Below are positions 17,282 through 25,745 of a stretch of DNA of 64,000 bases, piece by piece. The translations under genes and the position numbers were made by a program. Positions within the stretch are counted from its first letter, which is position 1. The number at the start of each line of letters is the position of its first letter. The DNA comes from HKST-UBA178 sp965223815 (lineage in GTDB: Bacteria > Pseudomonadota > Gammaproteobacteria > Chromatiales > Chromatiaceae), in assembly GCA_965223815.1 (NCBI GenBank), contig OZ245019.1:3348001-3412000 (forward strand), in the 5' to 3' direction. The notes beneath the pieces were generated by a model, which saw nothing but the letters and a program-made list of their open reading frames with translations, was not told the origin of the DNA and made no database searches.

Positions 17282-19168
17282 TTATCCCCCTTTACCTGCT
17301 CTCTCCAGTTGCCTCGCCTCCAGCCACAACTGCAGTACGGTCAGAATCCAAACCAACTCTCCGTAGTAGGCCGCATGACCTTCCCGATGCAGCTTGATCG
17401 CGCGATCGATAAATTCCGGTCTGAAATAGTTACGCTGCTTTAGTTTTAGCAAGTTGTCGTATGCCATTTCCTGCAGGGGTTCATGTGAGCGCATCCATAC
17501 CCCAAACGGCAACCCGAAACCCTGCTTGTGCTTCTTCAAGGTCTCATCAGGCAACCAGTCCCGTAGTGATTCTTTGAAAAAATGCCTGAGCCGGCCCCTC
17601 TGCAATTTCCAGCTGTCCGGAACACAGCAGGAAAAGGCTACGAGTTCATCGGAGAGCATGGGATACTCAACCCCAATGCCGGCAACGGCACACATATGGC
17701 TGACTTTTCTCAAATCGTTGTCGGCAAGAGTAATCTGCCAGTCGAAATACAGCATGCGATCGAGCGTCGAACCTTGGGCAGGCGCTGAATAGATTTCGCG
17801 TTGAAGCCGTATTGGCTCGTCCGCGCTTACCTGGGACAGAAAGTCATCTGCGAAGATCTCGTTGGGTTTGTGCAGATGCAAAAAATTGTATGTCTGCAGA
17901 CGATCCGGCAGTGGAATGTTGGCCTGCTCTATGTACCTGTGCAGTTTGTAGAGTACTGGCAGATTCCGGGGCAGTTTACGGAGTACCGACTCCAGCATGC
18001 TTTTTCTTAACCACGACGGCAAGGAGAAGTATGATTCGAACAACAGCTGTTTTGCGTAGCGGCTATTACCAGCGAACAGCTCGTCTCCGCCATCACCTGC
18101 CAACAACAGCGCTTTCCCTTGCTCGCGGGCGAATTTCGCACAGAAGTAGGCTGGCAGCGCCGAGGAATTGCCAAAGGGTTCATCATAGCTGGCCGCGACG
18201 AATGGCAGTGCCTCCACAACATCTTCCGGGGTTACGTAGTATTCATGCAACTGATTGCCAAAATGCTTCGCTGTGATTCTTGCATAGGGGATTTCATCAT
18301 AGCCCTCGGCGGAGAAACCGATAGTGTAAGCATCTACCGGGTCGTCACTTACCTCGGCGGCCATACCCGATACCGTGGAGCTGTCAAGACCGCCACTCAA
18401 AAAGGTGCCAAAGGAAGCAGGATTCCGTTCAGCGGAACGGTTTACCGAAGCCTTGAGTAAACCTTTAAGTTCTTCGCCCATCTCCTTAAAATCTGCCTTC
18501 TCTTCGCGTTGAAAATCCGGCAGCCAATAGTTGACGATCTCCAGCTTCCCTGAGCGGTAGAGTAGATATTGCGCCGGCTGTAACCTTTCCACATCCTCAT
18601 AGACCGATACCGGGCTGGGTATCATGTGGAAATAGATATAATCCAACACACTCTGTGAGCGAATATTCGCGTTTACCGCGGAATGGGCTGCAACTGCAGC
18701 CGCAGATGTTGCGAAAACCACTCCCTGTTGCTTGATGCTTGAGTAGTAAATGGGCAGTCGCCCCAGCCTGTCGACCCCAGCAGCGCAGAGTGATTTGTCG
18801 GGATCGAACAGCGCAAAAGCAAATGTTCCGCTAAGACGCTTGAGAAACTTCAGGCCATGGGAAGTGTAGGCTCTGGACAGCGCCGTTGCGTGATCCTGTT
18901 CACGGGAAGTTGCCGCTAATTCGCTATCCAGCCACACCGGATTACCAACGATACAGCAGAGCGGCCCTTGCTCCTTTCGTTGCAGGCCGCCAGTGCTGAA
19001 ACATGCGGCGTTTCCGCTTCGCTCGAACGCCCCTGTCACTGAAAGATTCAGCGCATTTTCCAGCTGCCTCCGCTCGAGGCGGTAATCCACCGGTCGGGCA
19101 TCGGAAAAATACCAACCAAACATGCCTTCAGCGAGTAACCTCGCAGCGCCGTTGTCGGCGACTGTCAT
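17282..19168 (-). CDS. Asparagine-synthase-like amidotransferase, glutaminase cysteine missing
   Basis: 628 residues. The C-terminal half is an intact ATP-pyrophosphatase/synthetase domain: PP-loop TFLSGGLDSSTVSG near residue 260, AYTIGFSAEGYDEIPYA, LLAGDGGDELFAGNSRY. The N-terminal half has the fold of the class II glutaminase (RLSGTFAFALFDPDKSL, GRLPIYY), but where MCGI(A)G is expected it reads MFGWYF at residues 16-21, so the catalytic Cys is Phe. It may use ammonia, or it may activate a carboxylate for another nucleophile as in lasso-peptide and beta-lactam synthetase relatives. The ATG at 19168 overlaps the stop of the TPR gene (ATGA). Related amidotransferases are found in exosortase-A-type loci. 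Confidence 0.85.
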   Translation of the reverse strand: MTVADNGAARLLAEGMFGWYFSDARPVDYRLERRQLENALNLSVTGAFERSGNAACFSTGGLQRKEQGPLCCIVGNPVWLDSELAATSREQDHATALSRAYTSHGLKFLKRLSGTFAFALFDPDKSLCAAGVDRLGRLPIYYSSIKQQGVVFATSAAAVAAHSAVNANIRSQSVLDYIYFHMIPSPVSVYEDVERLQPAQYLLYRSGKLEIVNYWLPDFQREEKADFKEMGEELKGLLKASVNRSAERNPASFGTFLSGGLDSSTVSGMAAEVSDDPVDAYTIGFSAEGYDEIPYARITAKHFGNQLHEYYVTPEDVVEALPFVAASYDEPFGNSSALPAYFCAKFAREQGKALLLAGDGGDELFAGNSRYAKQLLFESYFSLPSWLRKSMLESVLRKLPRNLPVLYKLHRYIEQANIPLPDRLQTYNFLHLHKPNEIFADDFLSQVSADEPIRLQREIYSAPAQGSTLDRMLYFDWQITLADNDLRKVSHMCAVAGIGVEYPMLSDELVAFSCCVPDSWKLQRGRLRHFFKESLRDWLPDETLKKHKQGFGLPFGVWMRSHEPLQEMAYDNLLKLKQRNYFRPEFIDRAIKLHREGHAAYYGELVWILTVLQLWLEARQLERAGKGG

Positions 19169-19815
19169 TCCCAATATCCCAATTCAGTCAGCTTGTTCTT
19201 TAGCCCGGGTAGAGGGTACCCGGCACCATAGGCCTTTTTGGCAAATACCAGCGCCTCTTCATAATTCTCCATCTCGACCAGAAGTAGCGCGTAGTTATAC
19301 TGAATTTCTGGATGATCGGGTTTGATGTTCAGCGCGTTCTCATACTGCTCCTTGGCTGCAGGATACAGCCCCTTCTGATGCAGAAAAATCCCATACAGTG
19401 TATATGTACTGGCATCTCTGGGGCTGAAGTTGATCGCTCGCTGAAACCAGCACTCCGGGGGAAGATGAGTGCTTTCCCCCTTCCTTACCTGACGAAAATA
19501 GTACTTTATCAGACTATTCAGTGCCCGATGGTGGTTGGGCCAAGCCCTGATAGTGTAGGCCAAATCACCTTCGATATTGGTCGTAGACTCACCCCTGACG
19601 AGCGCTTCAACATTAGGCGTGAAATGGTAGGCCTCCACTCTTTGCAGCTCAGCCGCCAGTGCACGCTTCTGAAGATAGTCAAAGGGGCCATAACCCTCAG
19701 CCCTGCCTACGCAAGGAATCCCCTCTATGCTGTTGCCCACAAACGGTGCGCTAGGTTTGTTCCCATAAACGAACGTTGAAAAGAGAAAAACGCATATCCC
19801 AAGTAAAAATCGCAT
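19165..19815 (-). CDS. Exported TPR-repeat protein
   Basis: 216 residues with a signal peptide (MRFLLGICVFLFSTFVYG). At least two TPR units are visible in the C-terminal half: ASTYTLYGIFLHQKGLYPAA and HPEIQYNYALLLVEMENYEE, each ending in a small-residue helix. The N-part has three cysteines (PCVGRAEG and PPECWFQ) and an aromatic-rich stretch that I do not recognise. It is followed with a 4-nt overlap by the amidotransferase gene, so the pair is coupled. This is odd, since one product is exported and the other is a cytosolic enzyme type. Confidence 0.75.
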   Translation of the reverse strand: MRFLLGICVFLFSTFVYGNKPSAPFVGNSIEGIPCVGRAEGYGPFDYLQKRALAAELQRVEAYHFTPNVEALVRGESTTNIEGDLAYTIRAWPNHHRALNSLIKYYFRQVRKGESTHLPPECWFQRAINFSPRDASTYTLYGIFLHQKGLYPAAKEQYENALNIKPDHPEIQYNYALLLVEMENYEEALVFAKKAYGAGYPLPGLKNKLTELGYWE

Positions 19816-20302
19816 ATCTACACCTTGTGTCGCTGCTCACCCCGAGGCTCCTCCAGCCGCACTGTTGCGATTGAGGTGCCGAATCGGCTCTGGATCGGAA
19901 GTCGCAAAACAAGCTAATGCCATTCCCTGGCTGCTATCACACCTCAGAAGGTTGCACCAGACCCCGAATCCGCAACTGCGAACGGATTCGAAGACAACCG
20001 CTCCTTTGGTAGGCAATGATACATCAGAATGGCACCCTGTCTTTTGCCTTCATGGCGTTATCATGGAACCCGTTACACAATATGAGCTAACCACCCACCA
20101 TGCGAGGAGGAAATCGCCACATGCCTGCCTCCAGGGCAGATCAAAAAGAGACACGCCACTCTGCTCAACACCATGGTTCGCAGTCAAGTTCCCGGCAGGA
20201 TAATTTCCAACCTCCCTGCCGAGGGATAGCGACCGGCAAGGGGAGAAATCAAACTAAACTAGGTACCAAAGCGATGACTTAGCCAGACCATGTGTTTCAG
20301 GT
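19816..20302. other. Intergenic region without a convincing gene
   Basis: About 487 nt. A hairpin at 20214-20244 (CCCTGCCG pairing with CGGCAAGGG) lies just downstream of the phasin-like gene on the minus strand and could be its terminator, though no T-run follows. A 53-codon frame at 20121 has AGGAGG upstream but a composition unlike a protein. The promoter of the TPR/amidotransferase pair should lie near 19830-19950. Confidence 0.4.
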
Positions 20303-21175
20303 TCAGGAAATAAGTTTTTTGGCTTGATCCACCCATTTGTCGCGTTTAATACGCCCTGAAAAACTAACGATTTTCGACTCCAGTTCATCGACATCACTAT
20401 CACTGAGGTCCGCTATCTGTTGAAAGCGCGTAATGCCATTGTCCTTCAACTTCTTCTCCAGACCCGCCCCTATTCCCGATATTTTCTTCAGATCATCACC
20501 GGCTCGACCAGCCTTCGATGCGCTAGCGCCACGATTGCTCCCTTTCTTCTTCTTTTTACTGGGGGACTGTTTTGCAACCGTTTTTGATTGCTTTGCCGGA
20601 TTCGCCGAACTCAGGTCACTAAACCAATGGCTCCACAATTGCTGTTCGGTCTCTATGGATTTCTGCATCGACTTTATGATGTCGTTGGATAATTTGGTGA
20701 TTTTTTTAGCCGAGAGCTTGTGAAAATCGGCCATTTGAGACCAGTCCTCAAGCAGCTCCTTCTGGCTCTCCATGGATTCCCGAACGACTCTTTCCCAGGC
20801 CTCATAGTCGGGAAGGCTTGCGGGATCGCCACTGCCCTGCAAGAGTTTAATCCACTGCCCCCATAGTTGATTCTGATTTTCAAGCCAGCGCTTCGAAGAT
20901 TGCTGGGCCTCGGCGCTGAGTTCTGCAAACAGCTTGGGTTTTAGCTTTTGCTCGTTGACCCGCTCCGTCCATTGAGCCAACCACTGCTGCTGTAGCTCCA
21001 AGGATTGACCGATTGCCTGACCCATTACACTGTTCACGTTATCCAGGGTCTGCTGCTGCCAGTCATTCAAGTTCGAGGGAAATATCGCTCCGGGGAAGCT
21101 GGCCATGGAATCTTTCCACAGCTGAGTCTGGACATCGCGAAGTTTCTTTAAAATCTCCTTATAGTCTTTGAACAT
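20303..21175 (-). CDS. Phasin-like / PhaE-like protein with C-terminal helix-hairpin-helix domain
   Basis: 290 residues. The first 190 are amphipathic helices rich in Trp, Gln and Leu (LELQQQWLAQWTERV, RWLENQNQLWGQWIKLL), in the style of phasins and PHA synthase subunit PhaE, which bind polyhydroxyalkanoate granules. A Lys/Ser-rich linker (SPSKKKKKGS) leads to a compact C-terminal domain, DLKKISGIGAGLEKKLKDNG and DLSDSDVDELESKI, which has the look of the helix-hairpin-helix domain that binds DNA non-specifically. A protein that joins granule binding and DNA binding could tether granules to the nucleoid. GGAGCC precedes the ATG. No PHA synthase gene is adjacent. Confidence 0.7.
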   Translation of the reverse strand: MFKDYKEILKKLRDVQTQLWKDSMASFPGAIFPSNLNDWQQQTLDNVNSVMGQAIGQSLELQQQWLAQWTERVNEQKLKPKLFAELSAEAQQSSKRWLENQNQLWGQWIKLLQGSGDPASLPDYEAWERVVRESMESQKELLEDWSQMADFHKLSAKKITKLSNDIIKSMQKSIETEQQLWSHWFSDLSSANPAKQSKTVAKQSPSKKKKKGSNRGASASKAGRAGDDLKKISGIGAGLEKKLKDNGITRFQQIADLSDSDVDELESKIVSFSGRIKRDKWVDQAKKLIS

Positions 21176-21510
21176 ACTATGGGCTCCGGTTAAACCATCG
21201 TGAATAATAGATGAATCGAGATTTCCCGCACAGGATACTGTTTACGCTACAGAAAAGAAAACCACAAGGGGGATGGGGCAAGCCAAAGCAGGGCAAATCG
21301 GGTTATTACGCTCCCTCCGGCTCAGAATTTAGTAGCGTCGCTGGTCAGATTGACACTTTTTCGAAGACCACTACCTGAAACCACCAGCAGTAGTCTGGAC
21401 GAAGGAAGCGGTGGCGTATACCTTAAGACGGATTCCTGGGCAAAGTATCTTGGTATTGAGCTCATTATTCAATTTGGGCAATAAACTCATATCCTGACGC
21501 AGAGATTGAA
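21176..21510. other. Divergent intergenic region
   Basis: About 335 nt between the phasin-like gene and the phosphopantetheinyl transferase gene. No open frame, strong hairpin or recognisable promoter pair is seen. Confidence 0.4.
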
Positions 21511-22197
21511 GTGGTAATTATCACCGACTCCAAGGCAGCGAAGCAGAATTCTGCAGGTTGCAGCGGTATCAACCGCTTGGCCCCAGAATTTCCGCAGGCA
21601 GTTTTCAGAATCCAACCCGTTGACGACTACTGCTCTGAACTAGCCCCCTCGGAACGAGATACCATCGCTAAAGCCGTGCAGGGGAGAAAAGAGCAATACT
21701 CTACCGGAAGATACCTCGCCCACAACGCACTCCTTGAGCTTGGTGTGAACGAACCCAGGGTTATCACTGGGACTCATCGCCAACCCATCTGGCCCCGGGG
21801 CATCGTCGGCAGCATTTCACACACAACCCATTCTGCGGCGGTGGCGGTAGCATCCGCTGAACACTATCTGGGTATAGGCATCGATCTGGAACTGAAACGG
21901 CGCGTAGAGAGCGATTTAGTACCAAAAATCCTTACTCAACCTGAGCGATCCCGTTACCGATCGATAGATCCCACACTCATTTTTTGTGCCAAAGAGGCGG
22001 TATTCAAGCTCCTATTCCCTCTCCAAGAACAATACCTCGATTTTCTTGATATTGAGATTCTGCTTCGAGATCGGTCTGCCGGTTTCACCGCGACCGCGGT
22101 CGGTGCTGCACCTCAGCAACACCTGCTTGCCTCTGCTAGAGGTTGCTTCCTGTGTGTCGAGGAGCACTGGCTTTGCTGTGTGGCGATCGGGAATTAG
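21511..22197 (+). CDS. 4'-phosphopantetheinyl transferase, Sfp/EntD type
   Basis: 228 residues. It transfers the phosphopantetheine arm of CoA to the serine of carrier proteins. The family motifs are clear: GSISHTTHSAAVAVA near residue 110, the Mg-binding GIGIDLELKRRVE near 130, and FCAKEAVFKLLFP near 160. EntD-type enzymes usually activate NRPS and PKS carriers, so this gene is the obvious candidate to prime the assembly line at 33-51 kb and perhaps the free ACP at 13951. The start is a GTG with a weak AGAG site. It lies about 11 kb from the NRPS-PKS genes and is not in an operon with them. Confidence 0.9.
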   Translation: MVIITDSKAAKQNSAGCSGINRLAPEFPQAVFRIQPVDDYCSELAPSERDTIAKAVQGRKEQYSTGRYLAHNALLELGVNEPRVITGTHRQPIWPRGIVGSISHTTHSAAVAVASAEHYLGIGIDLELKRRVESDLVPKILTQPERSRYRSIDPTLIFCAKEAVFKLLFPLQEQYLDFLDIEILLRDRSAGFTATAVGAAPQQHLLASARGCFLCVEEHWLCCVAIGN

Positions 22198-22302
22198 GCT
22201 GTAATGCTGCATCTGGCGCTTTACCTGGATCATCTTGTAACTCAATCGCCATCAGTCCAGAATGCTCTCCCCGATTAACAACCAACGCACCGGATCCAAA
22301 TC

Positions 22303-22893
22303 ATGAAGCACCTTCCGTTCGTCGCTCTACTGATCCTCTCACTCTGGTTAGCCGAAGCGTCTGGCGATGAATATTCGGATACTCAGAAAATGTTCGAGGA
22401 TGCCGGCCTCTCCCAGTTTTTCCAGACCGCCCATGGTTATGCGCTCTTCCCCATCATCGGCAAAGCGGGCTACTTTGTTGGCGGAGGCTACGGAGAAGGA
22501 CGAGTCTTCGCTAACAGGGAGTACATCGGCGATAGTACGATGTTTCAGGGTACGCTCGGTTTTCAACTAGGTGCTGCCGGCTACCGCCAGGTCATTTTTT
22601 TTCAGAACGAGGCAGCACTGCAGCGTTTTACCAGCGGTAACTTCGCCTTTTCCGCCGGGGCACAGGCCGTGGTTTTAACAGCTGCGGCAGGTGCCGCGGC
22701 CACAACTAGCGGAAGTTCTGCAACTGCCAGCGGCGGGATGAACAATGCGATTACAACCGGTCAGTATCACAACGGAATGGCAACCTTCGCAATAACTATC
22801 GGCGGGCTGATGTACGAAGCCAGCATTGGCGGACAGAAGTTCAGCTATAAGCCACTGCCTGCTTCAGAGCCACTGCCGGCTGTAAACCAGTAA
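22303..22893 (+). CDS. Exported SYLF-domain (lipid-binding) protein, copy 1
   Basis: 196 residues with a signal peptide (LPFVALLILSLWLAEASG). The SYLF/Ysc84-type region runs through the mature part: AGLSQFFQTAHGYALFP, GKAGYFVGGGYGEGRVF, GFQLGAAGYRQVIFFQNEAAL. A low-complexity segment of Ala, Ser, Thr and Gly follows (TSGSSATASGGMNNA), then MATFAITIGGLMYEASIGGQKF. SYLF domains bind phosphoinositides in eukaryotes; bacterial roles are not settled. It is a close paralogue of the next gene. Confidence 0.85.
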   Translation: MKHLPFVALLILSLWLAEASGDEYSDTQKMFEDAGLSQFFQTAHGYALFPIIGKAGYFVGGGYGEGRVFANREYIGDSTMFQGTLGFQLGAAGYRQVIFFQNEAALQRFTSGNFAFSAGAQAVVLTAAAGAAATTSGSSATASGGMNNAITTGQYHNGMATFAITIGGLMYEASIGGQKFSYKPLPASEPLPAVNQ

Positions 22894-23022
22894 CCACGAT
22901 TGGCACCAAAAGAATAAACCAGGCCTATCGTATCGATAATCAGGTTTCCTGTGGTGCCAGCGGCGAAAGAGGTATAATCCACTCTCCACACAATCTCAAA
23001 CCTTTAAAGAGGAACGCTAAAC

Positions 23023-23586
23023 ATGCAAACTTTTCTGCGCGCCGTGATTTTTGCTTCGTTGCTGTCACTGCCGTTCTCATCCGCTTTGGCCGATGAATAC
23101 GCGGATACTAAAAAGATGTTTGAACAAGCCGGCGTATCCGACTTCTTCCAGACCGCCCACGGTTACGCACTCTTCCCGACAATCGGCAAAGCCGGATTCG
23201 TGGTTGGAGGTGCGTACGGAAAGGGGCGCGTCTATCAAGGCGGAAAACATATTGGCGATACCGCAATGACCCAGGCCACAGTGGGATTCCAATTGGGAGG
23301 CGCCGGTTTCAGCCAGGTTGTTTTTTTCCAAGATCAGCGAGCGCTGGATGAATTTACCAACGGTAATTTCGAATTCGGTGCCGAGGCACAAGCAGTTGCA
23401 TTGACAGCCGCAGCCAGCGCTGCCGCCAATACCTCGGGCAGTTCGGCAACCGCAAGCGGTGGCAAGAACAATGCTAGTACTGTGGGTGGCTACAACAAGG
23501 GCATGGCAACCTTTACGATCACCAAGGGCGGCCTCATGTACGAAGCCAGCATTGGCGGTCAGAAGTTTAGCTACACACCACGCTGA
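23023..23586 (+). CDS. Exported SYLF-domain (lipid-binding) protein, copy 2
   Basis: 187 residues with signal peptide (AVIFASLLSLPFSSALA). Collinear with copy 1 over its whole length (SDFFQTAHGYALFPTIGKAG, SGSSATASGGKNNAS, GGLMYEASIGGQKFSYTP), so the two arose by tandem duplication. AAAGAGGA precedes the ATG. The 130-nt gap with its own ribosome site allows separate expression. Confidence 0.87.
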   Translation: MQTFLRAVIFASLLSLPFSSALADEYADTKKMFEQAGVSDFFQTAHGYALFPTIGKAGFVVGGAYGKGRVYQGGKHIGDTAMTQATVGFQLGGAGFSQVVFFQDQRALDEFTNGNFEFGAEAQAVALTAAASAAANTSGSSATASGGKNNASTVGGYNKGMATFTITKGGLMYEASIGGQKFSYTPR

Positions 23587-23615
23587 CAATATCCAGGACT
23601 AGTGTGCGATCTCGC

Positions 23616-23640
23616 GGCCCGGAAGGAATCGGGCCTTTCC
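23616..23640 (+). terminator. Probable terminator after the second SYLF gene
   Basis: GGCCCG at 23616-23621 pairs with CGGGCC at 23630-23635 around an 8-nt loop, followed by TTTCC, 30 nt after the stop codon. The T-run is short, so strength is doubtful. Confidence 0.5.
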
Positions 23641-23974
23641 AGCTCTCCAGCTTTTCGGGGTCAGATCACTGTTATTACCCAAACGGATAGCTTCTATGGT
23701 ACGTCCGGCTAGGGGCGCAACCACAACCAACCAATAAAGCCTCAGATCCAATCCCCATTGCTCCTGCAACTCTTAGCCCTGGCGCAGCCATTGAGCGCTT
23801 TCGTGTTCGATCCCCGCTCTAGCATCAGCGGAAATTGTGGCATCCCAACCGCCCAATACTCATATTTCGCACAAGCATTTGAATCGAGGCAGTTTCAAAC
23901 TAAGATAATCCGCATGTGCTCCGCATCTACGACCACGGGCGAACTGATTACCGGCGGGGGCTGGGAATAAGCAC

Positions 23975-24859
23975 ATGAGTGGCAACCATAGCATCGGCGA
24001 TGTTTCCAGAATCACGGGTATTCCCAAAGATTTGCTTAGAATGTGGGAACGCCGATACCAGTATCCCAATCCCACCCGCGATGAGAATGGAGACCGCGTC
24101 TATTCCGATGCCCATCTGGACAAGCTGGTACTGGTCCGGCAATTGGTGGAACAAGGCAGGCGGCCCGGAAAGCTGATACCCCTGGATTTACCGGCTCTCA
24201 GGAGGTTGCTCCAGGAGGGGCGGGCTGAGATAGATGCCAGTGCTTTGGTAAGGTTGCTGAGTATGGGAGATGCTAATGCCCTGCGTGATTGGTTACAGCA
24301 GCAACTTATTGCCTACGGGCTGCGGGCATTCATTCACAACATACTCTCTCCTGCTATCAAGATCGTGGGAGATGCCTGGTCCAGCGGGGATGTAGCGATA
24401 TACGAAGAGCATTTTTTCACTGAAACGGTATTCGGATTGGTGCGCCAATCTTTAACCGAGCACTATCACAAGGATGGGGAACCAAGGGTGATGTTGACCA
24501 CTGTCCCGGGGGAACAGCACAGCCTGGGGCTATTGATGGTGGAATCCCTGCTGCGGCTTGGCGGTGCGGAAGTCGTCTCTTTCGGCGCAGGCACACCCTT
24601 CAGAGAGATCAGAGAAGCAGCGGAAAAACTCGCCGTGGATGTGATCGGACTTTCGTTCAGCGCAGCATTTAAAACCGAAGACGCTATCGTCATGCTACAC
24701 GGACTGCGTCCCATGATCCCTCCCGACATCCAGATCTGGGTGGGCGGCGAAGCGTTCTCCGACAATCCGGAAATGCCCGACGGAGTGCGTCTCATTGATC
24801 AACTTCATGGTCTGGAAAGAGTATTGAGTGAATGGAAACTGCTTCCGGGGAAGTCCTGA
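23975..24859 (+). CDS. MerR-family regulator with B12-binding domain (CarH/LitR-like photoreceptor type)
   Basis: 294 residues. Residues 5-75 are a MerR winged-helix domain (SIGDVSRITGIPKDLLRMWE, then RVYSDAHLDKL). Residues about 90-170 form a four-helix cap and about 171-285 a B12-binding Rossmann fold (GEQHSLGLLMVESLL, AVDVIGLSFSAAF). In the cap, Trp135, Glu145 and His146 have the spacing of Trp131, Glu141 and His142 of Thermus CarH, and His182 fits the lower cobalt ligand. The residue after Trp is Ser, where CarH has His132. It should repress DNA in the dark with adenosylcobalamin and release it in light. Targets are unknown; nothing nearby is an obvious carotenoid gene. Confidence 0.85.
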   Translation: MSGNHSIGDVSRITGIPKDLLRMWERRYQYPNPTRDENGDRVYSDAHLDKLVLVRQLVEQGRRPGKLIPLDLPALRRLLQEGRAEIDASALVRLLSMGDANALRDWLQQQLIAYGLRAFIHNILSPAIKIVGDAWSSGDVAIYEEHFFTETVFGLVRQSLTEHYHKDGEPRVMLTTVPGEQHSLGLLMVESLLRLGGAEVVSFGAGTPFREIREAAEKLAVDVIGLSFSAAFKTEDAIVMLHGLRPMIPPDIQIWVGGEAFSDNPEMPDGVRLIDQLHGLERVLSEWKLLPGKS

Positions 24860-24910
24860 TGGTTTTCCCATCCACCACCGCTCAGGCGTGGGGCTGGCCC
24901 TGAATAAAAG

Positions 24911-24931
24911 GAACCGGCTGTACGCCGGTTC
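24911..24931 (-). terminator. Hairpin terminator downstream of hsp20
   Basis: GAACCGGC and GCCGGTTC form a perfect 8-bp stem with a TGTAC loop. On the minus strand the stem is followed by CTTTTATT, so it fits the end of the Hsp20 gene 55 nt upstream. It may also stop readthrough from the convergent CarH-like gene. Confidence 0.65.
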
Positions 24932-24985
24932 AAAATGGAACCACAATCAGATCATTGCGGCTACTTAGGAAATTTCTTCTACTCT

Positions 24986-25477
24986 TCAGTGCACGGTGAT
25001 TCTCTTGGCTTCCGACCGCCTCGATCTGGGAAGATGAATCTCCAGCAAACCATCGTTCAATTCCGCCTTTACACCACTCTGATCAACCTCGGCGGGCAGT
25101 TGCAACATTCTATTAAACCGTCCGCGTGTTATCTCCGAATGGAAGAACACTCCCTGTTCCTCTTTTTCCTCTTTTTTTCTCTCTCCTTTGATAGTCAGCG
25201 CGTTGCCATTGATGCTGATATCCAGATCTTTTTTATCTACACCGGGAAGTTCGACACGAACCAAAAATTCATCCTTTCGCTCCAGCAGGTCGACCTTGGG
25301 CAGCCCTAAATCAAATCCGCGACCAATAGCCGGCCATCCCGGAAATAGTCCCTGGAACGGGCGTAACAATCGACCTTGAAAGAGCGCATCGAATGCCTCA
25401 TCCATCTCTTCCCAAGGCGTGAGATGGCTCACCTCTTTGGGTTGCTTTTTAACAATTCCAGTAGTTTTGGTATTCAT
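24986..25477 (-). CDS. Hsp20/alpha-crystallin small heat-shock protein
   Basis: 163 residues; an ATP-independent holdase chaperone forming large oligomers. The alpha-crystallin domain spans about residues 58-150, with VDLLERKDEFLVRVELPGVD, the strand pair around NGNALTIKGERKKEE, and the conserved A-x-x-x-n-G-L segment here VKAELNDGLLEIHLPR. The C-terminal tail is RRSEAKRITVH. AGGAGG lies 6 nt before the ATG, and a sigma-32 promoter lies immediately upstream. Confidence 0.93.
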   Translation of the reverse strand: MNTKTTGIVKKQPKEVSHLTPWEEMDEAFDALFQGRLLRPFQGLFPGWPAIGRGFDLGLPKVDLLERKDEFLVRVELPGVDKKDLDISINGNALTIKGERKKEEKEEQGVFFHSEITRGRFNRMLQLPAEVDQSGVKAELNDGLLEIHLPRSRRSEAKRITVH

Positions 25478-25515
25478 ATCCTACCTCCTATTCCCAACTC
25501 ATCTCCTATGTATAT

Positions 25516-25544
25516 AAATGGGTCTAAAAGATTCGGTTTTCAAG
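25516..25544 (-). promoter_or_regulatory. Sigma-32 heat-shock promoter of the Hsp20 gene
   Basis: On the minus strand CTTGAAA (25544-25538), a 15-nt spacer, then CCCATTT (25522-25516). This matches the sigma-32 consensus CTTGAAA-N11-16-CCCATnT. It lies about 40 nt before the Hsp20 start codon. Confidence 0.82.
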
Positions 25545-25745
25545 CATCGGGCAAGATTTCTGGCAGTCGACACAGCCATCATGAATTCTCTGGAGAGACA
25601 ACAGCCAGGGATTACCGGGAACCACAACTATTCGCTGTAGTCTTCGATGAGATACATCGGATTTACGCAATTGGCTAATTTGATCATTTCTTTTCAAGCC
25701 CCTTATCGGCGCTGGTGGTAAAATCATATAGAGGGTTGCCATAAG

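Noticed and set aside
20121..20282. 53-codon frame with an AGGAGG site
   Set aside because: Composition is random-like (SAQHHGSQSSSRQ) with no hydrophobic core or signal; spacing to ATG is long.
23758..23970. 70-codon frame before the CarH-like gene
   Set aside because: No ribosome site and no recognisable pattern; more likely leader or promoter DNA.
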